A stretch of 64,000 bases of DNA from Celeribacter indicus (GCF_000819565.1 NZ_CP004393.1:1178001-1242000), one strand, 5' to 3'. Counted from the first letter of the stretch, positions 29,024 through 38,788 are shown. The notes: generated from the letters alone by a model not told the origin. Numbers and translations: made by a program.

Positions 29024-29884
29024 TCAGCCGTTGGACACGTTGGTCTCGAGGGCGCGCAGGCTGCGCACCGCCGCCTCGAAATGCTGCGGATGGGTGTCGA
29101 TGGCTTCCCGGATGAGGCCCTTGCCGATGGAGACGTCGCCCGCCTTCACCGCGGCGAGGCCGAGCGTGTAGAGGAGCTGGGCACGTTCGGTCTGGGTCAT
29201 GTCCATGACCGGGAGGTCGTATTTGCCCTGCGCGCCGCGGGCGAGCACGAGGTTGTTCTTGGCGGTGAACAGGCCGGGATCGTAGGTGACCGCCTGGGCG
29301 AAGAGCTTTTCGGCGCCGGCATATTCGCCGCGGGTGAGTTTCGAATAGCCCCAGTTGTTCAGGACGCCCGCGGGCCGGGTCGTCAGCCCGGCGGCGGTCT
29401 GGTAGAAGCTGTCCGCCTTCCGCCAGTCCTGGTGGCTGTCGGCAACCATCGCCTCAAGCCGGTAGCGCTTGTAGGTCTCGTGGGTGGGCGGGACGCTGTC
29501 GAGCTGGGCCTCGGCGGCTTTCCAGTCGCCGGTGCGGATCAGCGCGTCGGCATAGTCCACGCGGTCGTCCATCCCGGCGTCCTTGTGGGCGACCACCTTT
29601 TCCCAGGCGGCGGCCGCGGCGTCGGGCTGGTTGGCGCGGAGCAGGGATTTCGCGAGGCCGCGCTGGAGGTCGAGGCGGTCGGGGTTCTCGTTCGTGGCGC
29701 GCAGGAAATAGGAGACGGATTCGTTCGGATCGGCGGCGTTGAGCATGATGTCGGAAAGCCCCGTGCCGTCGATCGCGTTCACCGAGGTATCGGCGCGGCG
29801 CACATCCCCGCCAAAGGGTTTCTGACAGGCCGAAAGGGCCAGTGTGCCCGCGAGCGCGAGCGTGATCATGGAAATATTGCGCAT
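29024..29884 (-). CDS. tadD: Tad pilus assembly TPR lipoprotein TadD
   Basis: TadD is a TPR lipoprotein needed for Flp pilus assembly, probably as a pilotin-like factor for the secretin. The 286-residue protein has a signal peptide with lipobox LSAC near residue 20, then several TPR units: NESVSYFLRATNENPDRLDLQ, ADALIRTGDWKAAEAQLD, LNNWGYSKLTRGEYAGAEKLF and following. ATG 29884 is preceded by AGAGGTGG; an in-frame GTG four codons upstream is less likely. Confidence 0.88.
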   Translation of the reverse strand: MRNISMITLALAGTLALSACQKPFGGDVRRADTSVNAIDGTGLSDIMLNAADPNESVSYFLRATNENPDRLDLQRGLAKSLLRANQPDAAAAAWEKVVAHKDAGMDDRVDYADALIRTGDWKAAEAQLDSVPPTHETYKRYRLEAMVADSHQDWRKADSFYQTAAGLTTRPAGVLNNWGYSKLTRGEYAGAEKLFAQAVTYDPGLFTAKNNLVLARGAQGKYDLPVMDMTQTERAQLLYTLGLAAVKAGDVSIGKGLIREAIDTHPQHFEAAVRSLRALETNVSNG

Positions 29885-29976
29885 GGCGCCTGCCACCTCT
29901 TCGTCTGCCCCTTGTCGCCCCCGGCGGTTTCGTCGGACCGGCCCGTTTCCCGGATCTCTGGTCCACCGCTCTGTCT

Positions 29977-30549
29977 TCAGCGCGCGAGAAGGAGATACTC
30001 CCCCGACCCGCGACGCACCAAGGCGAAATCGCTCTCGTTTTCCTCAATATATCCGGGATTTTCGAGTTTTGCGAGCGCCATGCGCAGATTGTCCCGGATC
30101 TCGGCAGATCGGCCACTATCGAGCGCATAGGCGGTGCGGAAGACCCGTTCGGCCTCGCCGTATTTGCCGGTTTCCATCAGCACCACGCCGAGGTTGTTCC
30201 AGGCGGGGACGAAGCTGTCGTCCATCTCGATCGCGCGGCGCAGGTCGGTTTCGGCCTGGCCGAGGCGCCCGAGCCGCAGTTTCGCGGAGCCGATGGCGGA
30301 AAGGGTATCGACATTGATCCCCTGACGGGCGGCGGCGCGGTAATAGGCATCGAGCGCGAGCTCGTATTCCCCGGCGGCCATGAGGCGGTGTCCGACGGTG
30401 AGCCCGTCGACGGACGTCCCGCGCCGGTCCACGCCCGGCGGTGCATTGCCCGCCTCCCGCAGCGGGCGCAGCGCGCCGGTGTCGCCACAGGCGGCCAGGA
30501 GGCTCGTCAGAAGGGCCGCAACAATGAGGCGGCAAAGGGGGCGCGGCAT
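29977..30549 (-). CDS. Second TPR lipoprotein of the tad operon
   Basis: The 190-residue protein has a signal peptide ending in LLAAC (lipobox, cysteine 21) and three TPR units over residues 52-160, for example MAAGEYELALDAYYRAAARQG and VPAWNNLGVVLMETGKYGEAERVF. It lies between tadC and tadD in the same direction, so it is probably a second, smaller TadD-like factor of the pilus machine. The start ATG 30549 gives a complete lipoprotein signal; upstream in-frame codons lie inside tadC. Confidence 0.8.
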   Translation of the reverse strand: MPRPLCRLIVAALLTSLLAACGDTGALRPLREAGNAPPGVDRRGTSVDGLTVGHRLMAAGEYELALDAYYRAAARQGINVDTLSAIGSAKLRLGRLGQAETDLRRAIEMDDSFVPAWNNLGVVLMETGKYGEAERVFRTAYALDSGRSAEIRDNLRMALAKLENPGYIEENESDFALVRRGSGEYLLLAR

Positions 30550-30611
30550 GGGGCCTGTCGTCTTCCTGTCTTTTTCCGACCGCCGATAGGGTGAACGGCG
30601 GAAAAGGCGGG

Positions 30612-31598
30612 CTAAAAATTGTTCTCGTTCAACATCACGTAAATATCGTAGACCGACGGGCCGATCAGGATGATGAGCAGCGGCGGCACGGTCAGCATCA
30701 TTGTGGCAAGTGTCATCTTCGTAGGCAACTTGTTTGCGGTTTCCTCCGCGCGCATCACGCGCTTGTCGCGCATCTCGCCCGCGTAGATCCGCAGCGCATC
30801 CGCGATCGAGGTGCCGAACTGCTGCGACTGGATCAGCACGGTGACGAAGGAGGCGACATCCGGCACGCCGCAGCGTTCGGCCATGTCCTTGAGCACCACG
30901 GACTTGTCCTTGCCCGCCTTGATCTCGGAGGAGACGATCTCGAATTCGTCGGCAAGGGCCGGGAAGCCGGAGCGGATTTCCTTCGACACGCGGATGATCG
31001 CCTGATCGAGCGACTGGCCGGCCTCGACGCAGACGAGCATCAGGTCGAGCGCGTCGGGAAAACCGTTGACGATCTCCTCCCGGCGGCTTTCGAGGCGGCG
31101 GGTGATCCAGTATTTCGGAGCCATATAGCCGATGCAGGCCGGCAGGAGCACCGTCAGGACGAGGGATTTCGGCGTCATCTCGGCCTGGGACGACTTGAGC
31201 AGGGCGAGCAGGAGGCCGATGGCGAGCGCGCCGAGCCCCATGGTGAACTGCGCGAAATGGAACATCCGCACCGCGTTCTTGCCGCGGTAGCCGGCCTGGA
31301 TCATCCGCAGTTGCGCGGCGGAATATTCCTCCTCGTCCTGGGGTTCGAGGAAGGCGGAATATTTCTCGAGCCGGGCGCCCTTGCTGTCCTGCGTGCGCAG
31401 TTTCGCGGATGTGTCCACCGCCCTCTTCGCCTGGGCGGTCCGGGTCTGGTCGCGCAGCCGGTCGAGCGGGTCGCGCTTTTTCTTCAGCACGGCCGGCAGG
31501 GCGATGAGGATGAGCACGGCGCCGAGCGTGCCGATGAGGATCAGCGGGCCGAAGGGGCCGAGCTGGTCGCCGAGAAGGGAGGTGAAGATGTCTTGCAT
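30612..31598 (-). CDS. tadC: Tad pilus inner-membrane protein TadC
   Basis: TadC is one of two GspF-like inner-membrane proteins that form the platform for the pilus motor. The 328-residue protein has an N-terminal membrane segment (LILIGTLGAVLILIALPAVL), two more in the middle and a C-terminal one (LTVPPLLIILIGPSVYDIYVML). A T2SSF domain spans residues 185-300 (FPDALDLMLVCVEAGQSLDQAI, DMAERCGVPDVASFVTVLIQSQQFGTSIADALR). tadB lies 18 bases upstream in the operon. Confidence 0.92.
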   Translation of the reverse strand: MQDIFTSLLGDQLGPFGPLILIGTLGAVLILIALPAVLKKKRDPLDRLRDQTRTAQAKRAVDTSAKLRTQDSKGARLEKYSAFLEPQDEEEYSAAQLRMIQAGYRGKNAVRMFHFAQFTMGLGALAIGLLLALLKSSQAEMTPKSLVLTVLLPACIGYMAPKYWITRRLESRREEIVNGFPDALDLMLVCVEAGQSLDQAIIRVSKEIRSGFPALADEFEIVSSEIKAGKDKSVVLKDMAERCGVPDVASFVTVLIQSQQFGTSIADALRIYAGEMRDKRVMRAEETANKLPTKMTLATMMLTVPPLLIILIGPSVYDIYVMLNENNF

Positions 31599-31616
31599 GG
31601 TCGGTTTCCTGCCCTG

Positions 31617-32588
31617 TCAGACCTTGATGTTCACGAGGGCGCGCATGACGAAGATATTGGCGACGAGGAAGCCGGCGACGACGAGGCAGGCGGGGATGAA
31701 GGCGGGGGTGTCCTTCACGCGGTCGTAATAGTCGGGCTTCATCACGGAGATCAGGACGAGCGCGGCAAGCGGGAAGCCGGAGAGGAAGTTGCCGGACCAT
31801 TTTGCCTCGGCGGTGATCGCCTTGACCCGGCGGAACAGCTTGAAGCGGGCGCGGATGACCTTCGACAGGCCCTCGAGCACCTCGGCGAGGTTGCCGCCCG
31901 ATTGCTGCTGGATCGAGACGGCGACGGCGAGGAAGCGCAGGTCCTGCATGTCGAGCCGCTCGGCCATGTCCTTGAGCGCCTCGCCCACGTCGCGGCCATA
32001 GGCGCTTTCATCCGCGATGATGCCCATTTCCGTACCCAGCGGATCGGGGATCTCCCGCGAGACGATGGTGAGCGCGTTGGAGAAGGGGTGGCCCACCCGC
32101 AGCGAGCGGACCATGAGCTCGACCGCGTCGGGGAGCTGTTCCTCGATCAGCGCGAGCCGTTTCTTGGCCTTCGTCTGCACCCAGACATAGACCGCGCCGA
32201 TCCCCATCGCGATCGAGATCACGATGCGCAGCGGGGCGGAGGTGGCGGTGCCGATCGACAGGCCGACGAAGGCGACCATGCCGAGCACGATCATGACGAG
32301 CACGAGCTGGAGCGGAGAGAAGGCGATATTCGCCTTCTGCGCCTTCTCGGCAAGGAGGGAATAGAGCGGGATCTGGCGCGAGCCGAGGTGCTGGCCCATT
32401 TCCTTGCGGAGCTGGTTGAGCACTTCCTCGCGGCTGCCCTTGCCCTTCTCGAGGAGTTCGTAGCGGCGGTTGACCCGCGAGTTGAGCGAGATCGACTTGC
32501 CGAAGACGGTGAGGTAGATGCCTTCGACGAGCAGCAGCACGGCGATGAAGACGACGCCGTAGATGACCGGTTCCATGGAGATGATCAT
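31617..32588 (-). CDS. tadB: Tad pilus inner-membrane protein TadB
   Basis: TadB pairs with TadC as the membrane platform of the Flp pilus. The 323-residue protein has membrane segments near the N-terminus (VIYGVVFIAVLLLVEGIYLTVF), a pair around residues 95-140, and a C-terminal one. Its T2SSF domain has LPDAVELMVRSLRVGHPFSNAL and LRFLAVAVSIQQQSGGNLAEVLEGLSKVIR. ATG 32588 is used; an in-frame ATG four codons later is possible. tadA is 12 bases upstream. Confidence 0.93.
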   Translation of the reverse strand: MIISMEPVIYGVVFIAVLLLVEGIYLTVFGKSISLNSRVNRRYELLEKGKGSREEVLNQLRKEMGQHLGSRQIPLYSLLAEKAQKANIAFSPLQLVLVMIVLGMVAFVGLSIGTATSAPLRIVISIAMGIGAVYVWVQTKAKKRLALIEEQLPDAVELMVRSLRVGHPFSNALTIVSREIPDPLGTEMGIIADESAYGRDVGEALKDMAERLDMQDLRFLAVAVSIQQQSGGNLAEVLEGLSKVIRARFKLFRRVKAITAEAKWSGNFLSGFPLAALVLISVMKPDYYDRVKDTPAFIPACLVVAGFLVANIFVMRALVNIKV

Positions 32589-32600
32589 GAGCGTGGGTCC

Positions 32601-34058
32601 TCAGCGCGGGTTGGTCGGTTCGAAGAGGGACGGCGGCAGGTCGTAGCCCCACATGCGGAAGCGTTCGGAGAAATGGCTGCGCACGCCGGTCGCGGTGAAA
32701 TGGCCGATGATCCTGTTGTCCGGCGTGAGGCCGGTGCGCTGGAAGCGAAAGACCTCCTGCATGGAGATCACGTCGCCTTCCATGCCGGTGATCTCGGTGA
32801 TCGAGACCATGCGGCGCGAGCCGTCCTGGAGGCGGCTGGCCTGCACGATGAGGTTGACGGCGGAGGCGATCTGCGAGCGCACGGCCTTGAGCGGCATCTC
32901 GATCCCGGCCATGGCGATCATGTTTTCCAGACGGGAGACGCCGTCGCGGGCGGAGTTGGCGTGGATCGTGGTCATCGAGCCGTCGTGGCCGGTGTTCATT
33001 GCCTGGAGCATGTCGATCACCTCCTCGCCGCGGGTCTCCCCCACGATGATGCGGTCGGGGCGCATCCTGAGCGCGTTGCGCAGGCAGTCGCGCTGGGTCA
33101 CGGCGCCGCGGCCCTCGACGTTCGGCGGGCGGCTTTCCATCCGGCCGACATGGGTCTGCTGAAGCTGGAGTTCGGCCGTGTCCTCGATGGTGAGGATGCG
33201 TTCGTCATTGTCGATGAAGGAGGAGAGCGCGTTGAGCGTCGTGGTCTTGCCCGAGCCGGTCCCGCCGGAGACGATCACGTTGAGGCGGCAGGCGACGGCG
33301 GCCTGGAGGTAGGCCGCCATTTCCTCGGTGAAGGCGCCGAAGCGCACGAGGTCGTCGATGCCGAGCTTTTCCTTCTTGAACTTGCGGATGGAGACGAGCG
33401 AGCCGTCGACCGCGATGGGCGGCACCATGGCGTTGAAGCGCGAGCCGTCGGCGAGGCGGGCGTCGACATAGGGGTTGGATTCGTCGACGCGGCGGCCGAC
33501 GGCGGAGACGATCTTGTCGATGATCCGCAGGAGGTGGCGCTCGTCCTTGAAGGTGACGTCGGACAGTTCGAGCTTGCCGCTGCGTTCGACGAAGATCTGC
33601 TGCGGGCCGTTGACGAGGATGTCGTTGATGCTGTCGTCCTTGAGCAGCGGTTCGAGCGGGCCGAGGCCCTTCACCTCGTCGTAGAGATCCTGGTTGAGCG
33701 TGATGCGCTCGTCGCGGTTGAGGACGATGCCCTGGTCGGCGAGGAATTCGGCGGTGATGTCGGAGATTTCGGCACGCAGCTCCTTTTCGGGTGCGGTCTC
33801 GAGCGCGGCGAGGTTCAGATCCTCGAGCAGGCGCTTGTGCATCTCGACCTTGATCTCGCCCAGCCGTTCCTTGCGCCGGCGTTCCTTGTCGACCGGCGCG
33901 GCCTGGCCCGGCCGGGCGGACTCGCGGCGCGCGATCCTGGGTTTCGGCGCCGGCTCGGGCGCCTCGTGGCGCGGTTCGGGTGCGGCGGGGCCGGGCCGGG
34001 CGGCGGTGGGCGCCTCGACGGGCTGTTTCGCGTCGGATTTCCTGTAGCGTGAGAACAT
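32601..34058 (-). CDS. tadA: Tad pilus secretion ATPase TadA (CpaF)
   Basis: TadA is the hexameric ATPase that drives Flp pilus extension, and in some species retraction. The 485-residue protein has a variable, charged N-terminus, then the N-terminal domain and the ATPase core: Walker [17 protein letters not shown] near residue 263, Asp box [12 protein letters not shown], Walker [17 protein letters not shown] near 337, and His box [16 protein letters not shown]. All are intact. An AGGGAGGCG ribosome-binding site precedes the ATG. cpaE lies 11 bases upstream. Confidence 0.96.
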   Translation of the reverse strand: MFSRYRKSDAKQPVEAPTAARPGPAAPEPRHEAPEPAPKPRIARRESARPGQAAPVDKERRRKERLGEIKVEMHKRLLEDLNLAALETAPEKELRAEISDITAEFLADQGIVLNRDERITLNQDLYDEVKGLGPLEPLLKDDSINDILVNGPQQIFVERSGKLELSDVTFKDERHLLRIIDKIVSAVGRRVDESNPYVDARLADGSRFNAMVPPIAVDGSLVSIRKFKKEKLGIDDLVRFGAFTEEMAAYLQAAVACRLNVIVSGGTGSGKTTTLNALSSFIDNDERILTIEDTAELQLQQTHVGRMESRPPNVEGRGAVTQRDCLRNALRMRPDRIIVGETRGEEVIDMLQAMNTGHDGSMTTIHANSARDGVSRLENMIAMAGIEMPLKAVRSQIASAVNLIVQASRLQDGSRRMVSITEITGMEGDVISMQEVFRFQRTGLTPDNRIIGHFTATGVRSHFSERFRMWGYDLPPSLFEPTNPR

Positions 34059-34069
34059 CGGCGCCTCCC

Positions 34070-35341
34070 TTACTCGGCCGCTTCGAGCCGGTCGCTCTGG
34101 CGGGCGTGGATCGAGGCCGCGAGCTTCTGGATTTCCTTGCGCAGCGGGTTCTTCGCGGCCTCGATGGCAAGGGGCAGACCCTGGTCGCAGGCGTCGCGAA
34201 CCGGGCGGCCGCCATCGGGAAACTGCACGTCGATCGCGATCTCGAGCGTCTCGGCCATCCGTTTCGTGCGGCCCTTCGCGGCGAGGTCCATGCCCTTCGG
34301 CGCGCGGTTCAGCAGGAAGCGCAGCTTCTCGAAGGGCAGTTCCTCGGCGCGCAGGGCGTTACGCAGGCGCAGGATGTTCTGGGCCGAGCGCAGGTCGAGC
34401 TCGAACGGGGCGAAGTAGAAATCCGCGGCGTTGAGCACGGTCTCGGTCCAGTTGACGAGGGTCGTCGGCATGTCGATCACGACATAGTCGAAATGCGCAC
34501 GGGCGCGGTCGAGCAGGCGCGCGACCTCCTCGGGTTCGATGAAGTCGAGCGGCAGGATGTCGGGCGGCGCGGTCAGCACGGAGAGCCGGTCGTTGAAATT
34601 CATCAGCGCGCCGCGGAAGGCGTCGTCGTCCATCGTGTCGGTGGAGGAGAGGAGTTCGTAGACCGCTTCGCGGCGCGGCAGGTCGAGATAGGTGGAGACG
34701 GAGCCGAATTGCAGGTCGAGATCCATCAGCAGGACGCGCGGCTGCGGGTCCTTGCGCTCGATGCCGGCGAGTTCCCAGGCGAGGTTGACGGCGATGGTGG
34801 TCGCGCCCGCGCCGCCGGAGACCGACTGAACCGGCAGGACGATGCCATGGGCGCCGGGCTGGGCGGCGGGCAGGGGCGCGCGCGGGGCGGGGGCGGCGGA
34901 CATGTCGACGAAATCGGCGGCGGCGGCCTTTCGCGGGGTGTCGAGCCGGGCGATCGCGTCCCGGAGCGCGCCCTCGGGGAGCGGGTAGGGGATGAAATCC
35001 TCGGCGCCGAGCTGGAGGAGCTGGTGGAGCGCCATGGGCGAGACCTCGTCGGCGACGAGGATCACCTTCACGCCCTGGGCCTTCGCCGCCTCGATCAGGT
35101 CGGCGACCATCGCCAGATGGTCCCCGTCGTCGTGGTCGAGCGCGATGGCCACGAATTTCAGCGCGCCGCTTTCCGGCTGGCGGAAGAACTGGCGGGCATC
35201 GGCAAAGGAGAGATCGCCCCAGGCTTCGCCCAGTTCGGTTTCCATATCCTCGATCAGCAGATCGAAATTCTGCACATCCCGGCTGACGGTGCAGGCCACC
35301 AGCGGGGCCGGATCGTCCTGCACCTGAGCTTCACTCGTCAT
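34070..35341 (-). CDS. cpaE: Tad pilus localisation protein CpaE/TadZ (ParA-like)
   Basis: CpaE/TadZ places the pilus machine at the pole. The 423-residue protein has an N-terminal receiver-like domain (residues about 15-130, with FVAIALDHDDGDH and VILVADEVSP) and a C-terminal MinD/ParA ATPase-like domain. The Walker A equivalent reads SVSGGAGATTIAVNLAWEL: the lysine of the usual GKT is replaced by alanine. Loss of this lysine is known in CpaE/TadZ proteins. ATG 35341 is preceded by GGGAG; a GTG three codons earlier is possible. The upstream gap to ompA is 216 bases with no gene. Confidence 0.9.
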   Translation of the reverse strand: MTSEAQVQDDPAPLVACTVSRDVQNFDLLIEDMETELGEAWGDLSFADARQFFRQPESGALKFVAIALDHDDGDHLAMVADLIEAAKAQGVKVILVADEVSPMALHQLLQLGAEDFIPYPLPEGALRDAIARLDTPRKAAAADFVDMSAAPAPRAPLPAAQPGAHGIVLPVQSVSGGAGATTIAVNLAWELAGIERKDPQPRVLLMDLDLQFGSVSTYLDLPRREAVYELLSSTDTMDDDAFRGALMNFNDRLSVLTAPPDILPLDFIEPEEVARLLDRARAHFDYVVIDMPTTLVNWTETVLNAADFYFAPFELDLRSAQNILRLRNALRAEELPFEKLRFLLNRAPKGMDLAAKGRTKRMAETLEIAIDVQFPDGGRPVRDACDQGLPLAIEAAKNPLRKEIQKLAASIHARQSDRLEAAE

Positions 35342-35557
35342 TGCTCCCACGTGTCCTTTTTCCGAACGCCGGAGAGGGCAGGCGGCGCGGCGCCCCCGAA
35401 GGGAAAGGCCCGGTCCCGTCGTCCCCGGCGCGTAGATCCGACTCGTTGGTCGGACATACTGCTCCTGATGGGGACAGGATGCCGGGCAACTGGGGCAACA
35501 ATGGGGCCGAAATCGCGTAATAATTCGCTGATGCGCGACGATCCCGGCCCGGAGCGC

Positions 35558-36196
35558 CTATTGGCCCTGGCTGATTTCCCGCGACCCGAAATCGACGAGG
35601 TCGGAGGGGGCGGTGGCGCTCTGGACATATTCGCGGTGGATGATCTCCGCATAGCGCGCATCCATCACCAGCGGCGCGGAGGAGACGAAGCCCGACACCT
35701 CCGTCACGGTGCGGCGGTTGCGCCGTTCCGGGTCCTGGGTCACGACGAGCGGCCGCGTTTCGCCATAGGAGACGAGCGCCTCGAGCCGCGAGCGGGAAAT
35801 GCCGTTGCGCGCGAGCTCGGCCACGACCGCCTTGGCGCGCCGGAGGCCGAGGGCCTTGTTATAGGCGTTCGAGCCGACGAGATCGGTATGGCCGTAGACG
35901 CGGAAGCGGACTTCGGGGAATTGCGCCATGAACTGCGCCTGCTTGCGGATCGCGTCGCGGGCCGCGCCGTCGAGCACGTCGGAATTGAACCCGAAGGTCA
36001 CGGTGGTCGGCACGGCGGCGGCGAATCTCTCGTTCAGGTCGATCACGTAATTGCGTTGTCCGGTCTGGACGAGCGTGTTGTTCATCGTGGCATTGCCGAA
36101 CTGGCCGCCGTCGAGATAGCCGCCCGCCTGATCGGAGCAGGCGGACAGGCCGAGAAGGGCCGCGCCCGCGAGGGTGAGGGGGAGTGTGATCCGCAT
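35558..36196 (-). CDS. OmpA-family lipoprotein of the tad operon
   Basis: The 212-residue protein has a lipobox LSAC near residue 20 and an OmpA-like peptidoglycan-binding domain over residues about 65-165 (VTFGFNSDVLDGAAR, VYGHTDLVGSNAYNKALGLRRAKAVVAEL). OmpA-like lipoproteins often accompany the cpaC secretin in alphaproteobacterial tad loci and probably anchor the outer-membrane ring to the wall. Its ATG lies five bases from the cpaC stop, so the two are co-transcribed. Confidence 0.86.
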   Translation of the reverse strand: MRITLPLTLAGAALLGLSACSDQAGGYLDGGQFGNATMNNTLVQTGQRNYVIDLNERFAAAVPTTVTFGFNSDVLDGAARDAIRKQAQFMAQFPEVRFRVYGHTDLVGSNAYNKALGLRRAKAVVAELARNGISRSRLEALVSYGETRPLVVTQDPERRNRRTVTEVSGFVSSAPLVMDARYAEIIHREYVQSATAPSDLVDFGSREISQGQ

Positions 36197-36201
36197 CGCG
36201 C

Positions 36202-37605
36202 TTACTCCATCACATAGCCGTAGGAGCCGGAGAAATCCTGCTTTGCCACTTCCGCGGCGCCGCCGGATTTCGGGCCGGACACCCCGCCGAAGGTCTTGCC
36301 GAAGAGGAAGAGATCGCTTTCGGAGGGGATCTTTACCCGGTCGGTCGGGAGTTGCAGCGCAAGCCCGTTGGTGGGCGTGACCAGATGCGGGGTGACGATG
36401 ATCACGAGTTCGGACTGGCGGCGCGAATAGTCGGTGGAGCGGAACAGCGCGCCCAGCACGGGAATGTCCCCGAGCCAGGGCACCTGGCCCACGAGATCCT
36501 CGAAATCGTCCTGGAGAAGGCCGGCGATGGCGAAGCTTTCGCCGTCCCGCAGCTCCACCGTGGTGGAGGTCTCGCGACGCTTGAAGGAATTGAGCGTGAA
36601 GCCCTCGACGGAATAGTTGACCGTCGAGTCGATGCCGGAGACGGCGGCGCGCATCTCGAGGTTGACCTGGTTGCCGTTGATCACGCGCGGAATGAATTCC
36701 AGCTCCACGCCGAAGGGCTTGTAGTCGATCGTGACGCCGTCGTTGTCGCGGACCGGGATCGGGTATTCGCCGCCGGCGAGGAATTTCGCCTGCTGGCCCG
36801 AGAGCGCGGTGAGGTTCGGCTCCGCGAGGGTGCGCACGACGCCCTTTTCCTCCATCGCCTCGAGCATGATGGCAAGCTCGGTGCTGCCCATCGACGTGCC
36901 GATCTTGAACTGGCCGAGCGTGTCCGAGCGGGCCGGCACCGGGCCGGTGATCGGGTTGGACGAGCCCATGTAGGTGCCGGTGCGATAGCCGGTGAAATTG
37001 GTCGAATCGTTGCTGCCCGCGAGCGAGGCGGCGAGGTTCTTGGACACGGAGCGCGACATTTCGGCAAAGCGCACCTTCAGCATGACCTGCTGCGTGCCGC
37101 CGATGTTGAGCAGGTTCGACACCCGCCCCGGCGCGTAGCGTTCGGCAAGCTCCACCGCGCGGTCCATCATCGTGACCGAGGAGATGACGCCCGAGAGCAC
37201 GATGCCGTCATTGGCGGTGCGCACCTCGATGCTTTCGTTCGGCATGATCTGGCGCAGGCGTTCCTTGAACTCGGTGATGTCGGGCGTCACCTGGATCTGC
37301 ACATTGGTGATGAGCGAGCCGTCGGGCGCCAGAAGCGTCATCGTCGTGAGGCCGGGGCTGCGGCCGAGCACGTAGATCGAGCGGTCCGAGAGGGTGGAGA
37401 TATCCGCGATTTCCGCGTTCGCCACCGAGATTTCCGCAAAGGGTTCGTCGCTTTCCACGACCACGGCGCGGCTCATCGGCACGTTGAGCACGCCTGAGGG
37501 CGAGCCGGTCATGACCCGCAGCTTTTCGGCCATCGCGCCCTCTGGCGCTGCGCCGATCACGGCACACCCGAGGAGGGCGGCCTTCATCAAATTCAGCACT
37601 TTCAT
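36202..37605 (-). CDS. cpaC: Tad pilus outer-membrane secretin CpaC/RcpA
   Basis: CpaC forms the outer-membrane pore for the Flp pilus. The 467-residue protein has a signal peptide (cleavage near GAMAE), an N-terminal BON/secretin-N region (ISVANAEIADISTLSDRSIYVLGRSPG), a second N domain, and the C-terminal secretin domain. The latter has VRTLAEPNLTALSGQQAKFLAGGEYPIPV and VPWLGDIPVLGALFRSTDYSRRQSELVIIVTPHLV, the secretin signature. ATG 37605 follows AGGATC. The gap to cpaB is 140 bases and contains an A/T-rich stretch but no gene. Confidence 0.95.
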   Translation of the reverse strand: MKVLNLMKAALLGCAVIGAAPEGAMAEKLRVMTGSPSGVLNVPMSRAVVVESDEPFAEISVANAEIADISTLSDRSIYVLGRSPGLTTMTLLAPDGSLITNVQIQVTPDITEFKERLRQIMPNESIEVRTANDGIVLSGVISSVTMMDRAVELAERYAPGRVSNLLNIGGTQQVMLKVRFAEMSRSVSKNLAASLAGSNDSTNFTGYRTGTYMGSSNPITGPVPARSDTLGQFKIGTSMGSTELAIMLEAMEEKGVVRTLAEPNLTALSGQQAKFLAGGEYPIPVRDNDGVTIDYKPFGVELEFIPRVINGNQVNLEMRAAVSGIDSTVNYSVEGFTLNSFKRRETSTTVELRDGESFAIAGLLQDDFEDLVGQVPWLGDIPVLGALFRSTDYSRRQSELVIIVTPHLVTPTNGLALQLPTDRVKIPSESDLFLFGKTFGGVSGPKSGGAAEVAKQDFSGSYGYVME

Positions 37606-37745
37606 GTGATCCTGCCTCTGTCGACCACGCCACAACACTCTGGACTCTTGCGGTCCATTTGGGCGGAGAGTGCGTCAAATTCCATTTTTTTGCAAGAATC
37701 AATCCGTTATGTGCCGCTGATAATGTGGATAAGGGCGCGCCTGCC

Positions 37746-38594
37746 TCAGTTCGTGGCGCAGGGGATCTGCGTCTCGATGATGTCGCCGCCCTTGCGCGTG
37801 CGCACGGTGCAGATGCGTTCGGCGGGCGCCTGGACGGTTTCGGGGGCCCGTTCGATGCCGAGGAGCGTGAGCTGGTCCACTTCCACGCCGCTGACGACGG
37901 TGTCGTCGTTGCGTCCGACGAGGGCGAGGGAGAGGCGGCCCGAGCTTTGCGCCGTCGCGAGGGCGGCGACCTGGGTGGGCGTGGCCTCCACCGTGACGGT
38001 GCGCGCAATGGTCGCAGCCGCGTGTTCGCTGTCGGAGGTCTGGTCGACCGCGACGAGGGGGATGGCGCTCTGGATCAGCTTCGTCGCCTCCGAATTGCTG
38101 CCCGGCGGGCGGCCGGTCCAGTAGACGTCGACGCGGTCGCCGGGGCGCAGCAGGCCCGAGACGCCGGTGGAGACGTCGACACGGATCGCGAAGGCGCGCA
38201 TCCCCCGCGACAGGCGGGCGGCGACGCCGGCGGTCTCGCCCGGCAGGGTCACCTTTGCCGGGATCAGCGGTTCCATCGGCTCGATCGTGCGCAGGGCGAG
38301 GCGGGGGACATCCGGCCCCTCGGGGAAAAGCTCCTCCTCGGTGCGGAAGGGTTCTGCCGGCAGCGCCTCGACGGGCCAGCGGACCTTTTTGACCATGCCG
38401 GGGAGGATCGGCTGGCCGTAGGTGACCTGCGCCGTCGTGACGAAGATCTCCTCGGTCTGTACGGCGGTGGCCCGCATCGCCTTCTCGTGGTCGAGCTCGG
38501 CCTGGTAGGTGGACAGGTAGCCGCGGGTCATGTGCACGGCGAAGCCGGCAAGGGCGACCCCGACGACCAGGATCAATCCGAAAATTGCGCGCAT
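37746..38594 (-). CDS. cpaB: Tad pilus assembly protein CpaB/RcpC
   Basis: CpaB/RcpC is a periplasmic partner of the secretin. The 282-residue protein has an N-terminal signal or anchor helix (MRAIFGLILVVGVALAGFAVH), a SAF domain around residues 45-110 (VTTAQVTYGQPILPGMVKKVRWP), and the RcpC domain with LSRGMRAFAIRVDVSTGVSGLLRPGDRVDVYWTG. ATG 38594 is preceded by GAGGGA. It follows the flp gene in the operon after a terminator-like hairpin, so it may be expressed at a lower level than the pilin. Confidence 0.92.
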   Translation of the reverse strand: MRAIFGLILVVGVALAGFAVHMTRGYLSTYQAELDHEKAMRATAVQTEEIFVTTAQVTYGQPILPGMVKKVRWPVEALPAEPFRTEEELFPEGPDVPRLALRTIEPMEPLIPAKVTLPGETAGVAARLSRGMRAFAIRVDVSTGVSGLLRPGDRVDVYWTGRPPGSNSEATKLIQSAIPLVAVDQTSDSEHAAATIARTVTVEATPTQVAALATAQSSGRLSLALVGRNDDTVVSGVEVDQLTLLGIERAPETVQAPAERICTVRTRKGGDIIETQIPCATN

Positions 38595-38788
38595 GAAATA
38601 TGTCCCTCTGCTGTCGGGCCGGACGCTTGCGCGACCCGGCGCCTTCCCCGGCATCCTCGCCGCCAAATGCGGCGATTTGGTGGTGCTGGGGCGGCGCCCC
38701 GGTGAATTTTTGCGTGCCCGGCGACAAAGCCGCGCGCGCAGGGCGGATGTTGACGGGTCCACGCCGGCCGGGGCGCCGCGTCAAAGGG

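Noticed and set aside
30591..34052. A plus-strand open frame of over 1100 codons across the tad genes
   Set aside because: It lies fully antisense to tadC, tadB and tadA, which have intact family motifs; the translation is rich in Asp, His and Gly with no domain.
37636..37672. Nested short stems between cpaB and cpaC as a terminator
   Set aside because: The stems are 4 and 6 bp with long loops and no T-run follows; not distinguishable from chance.
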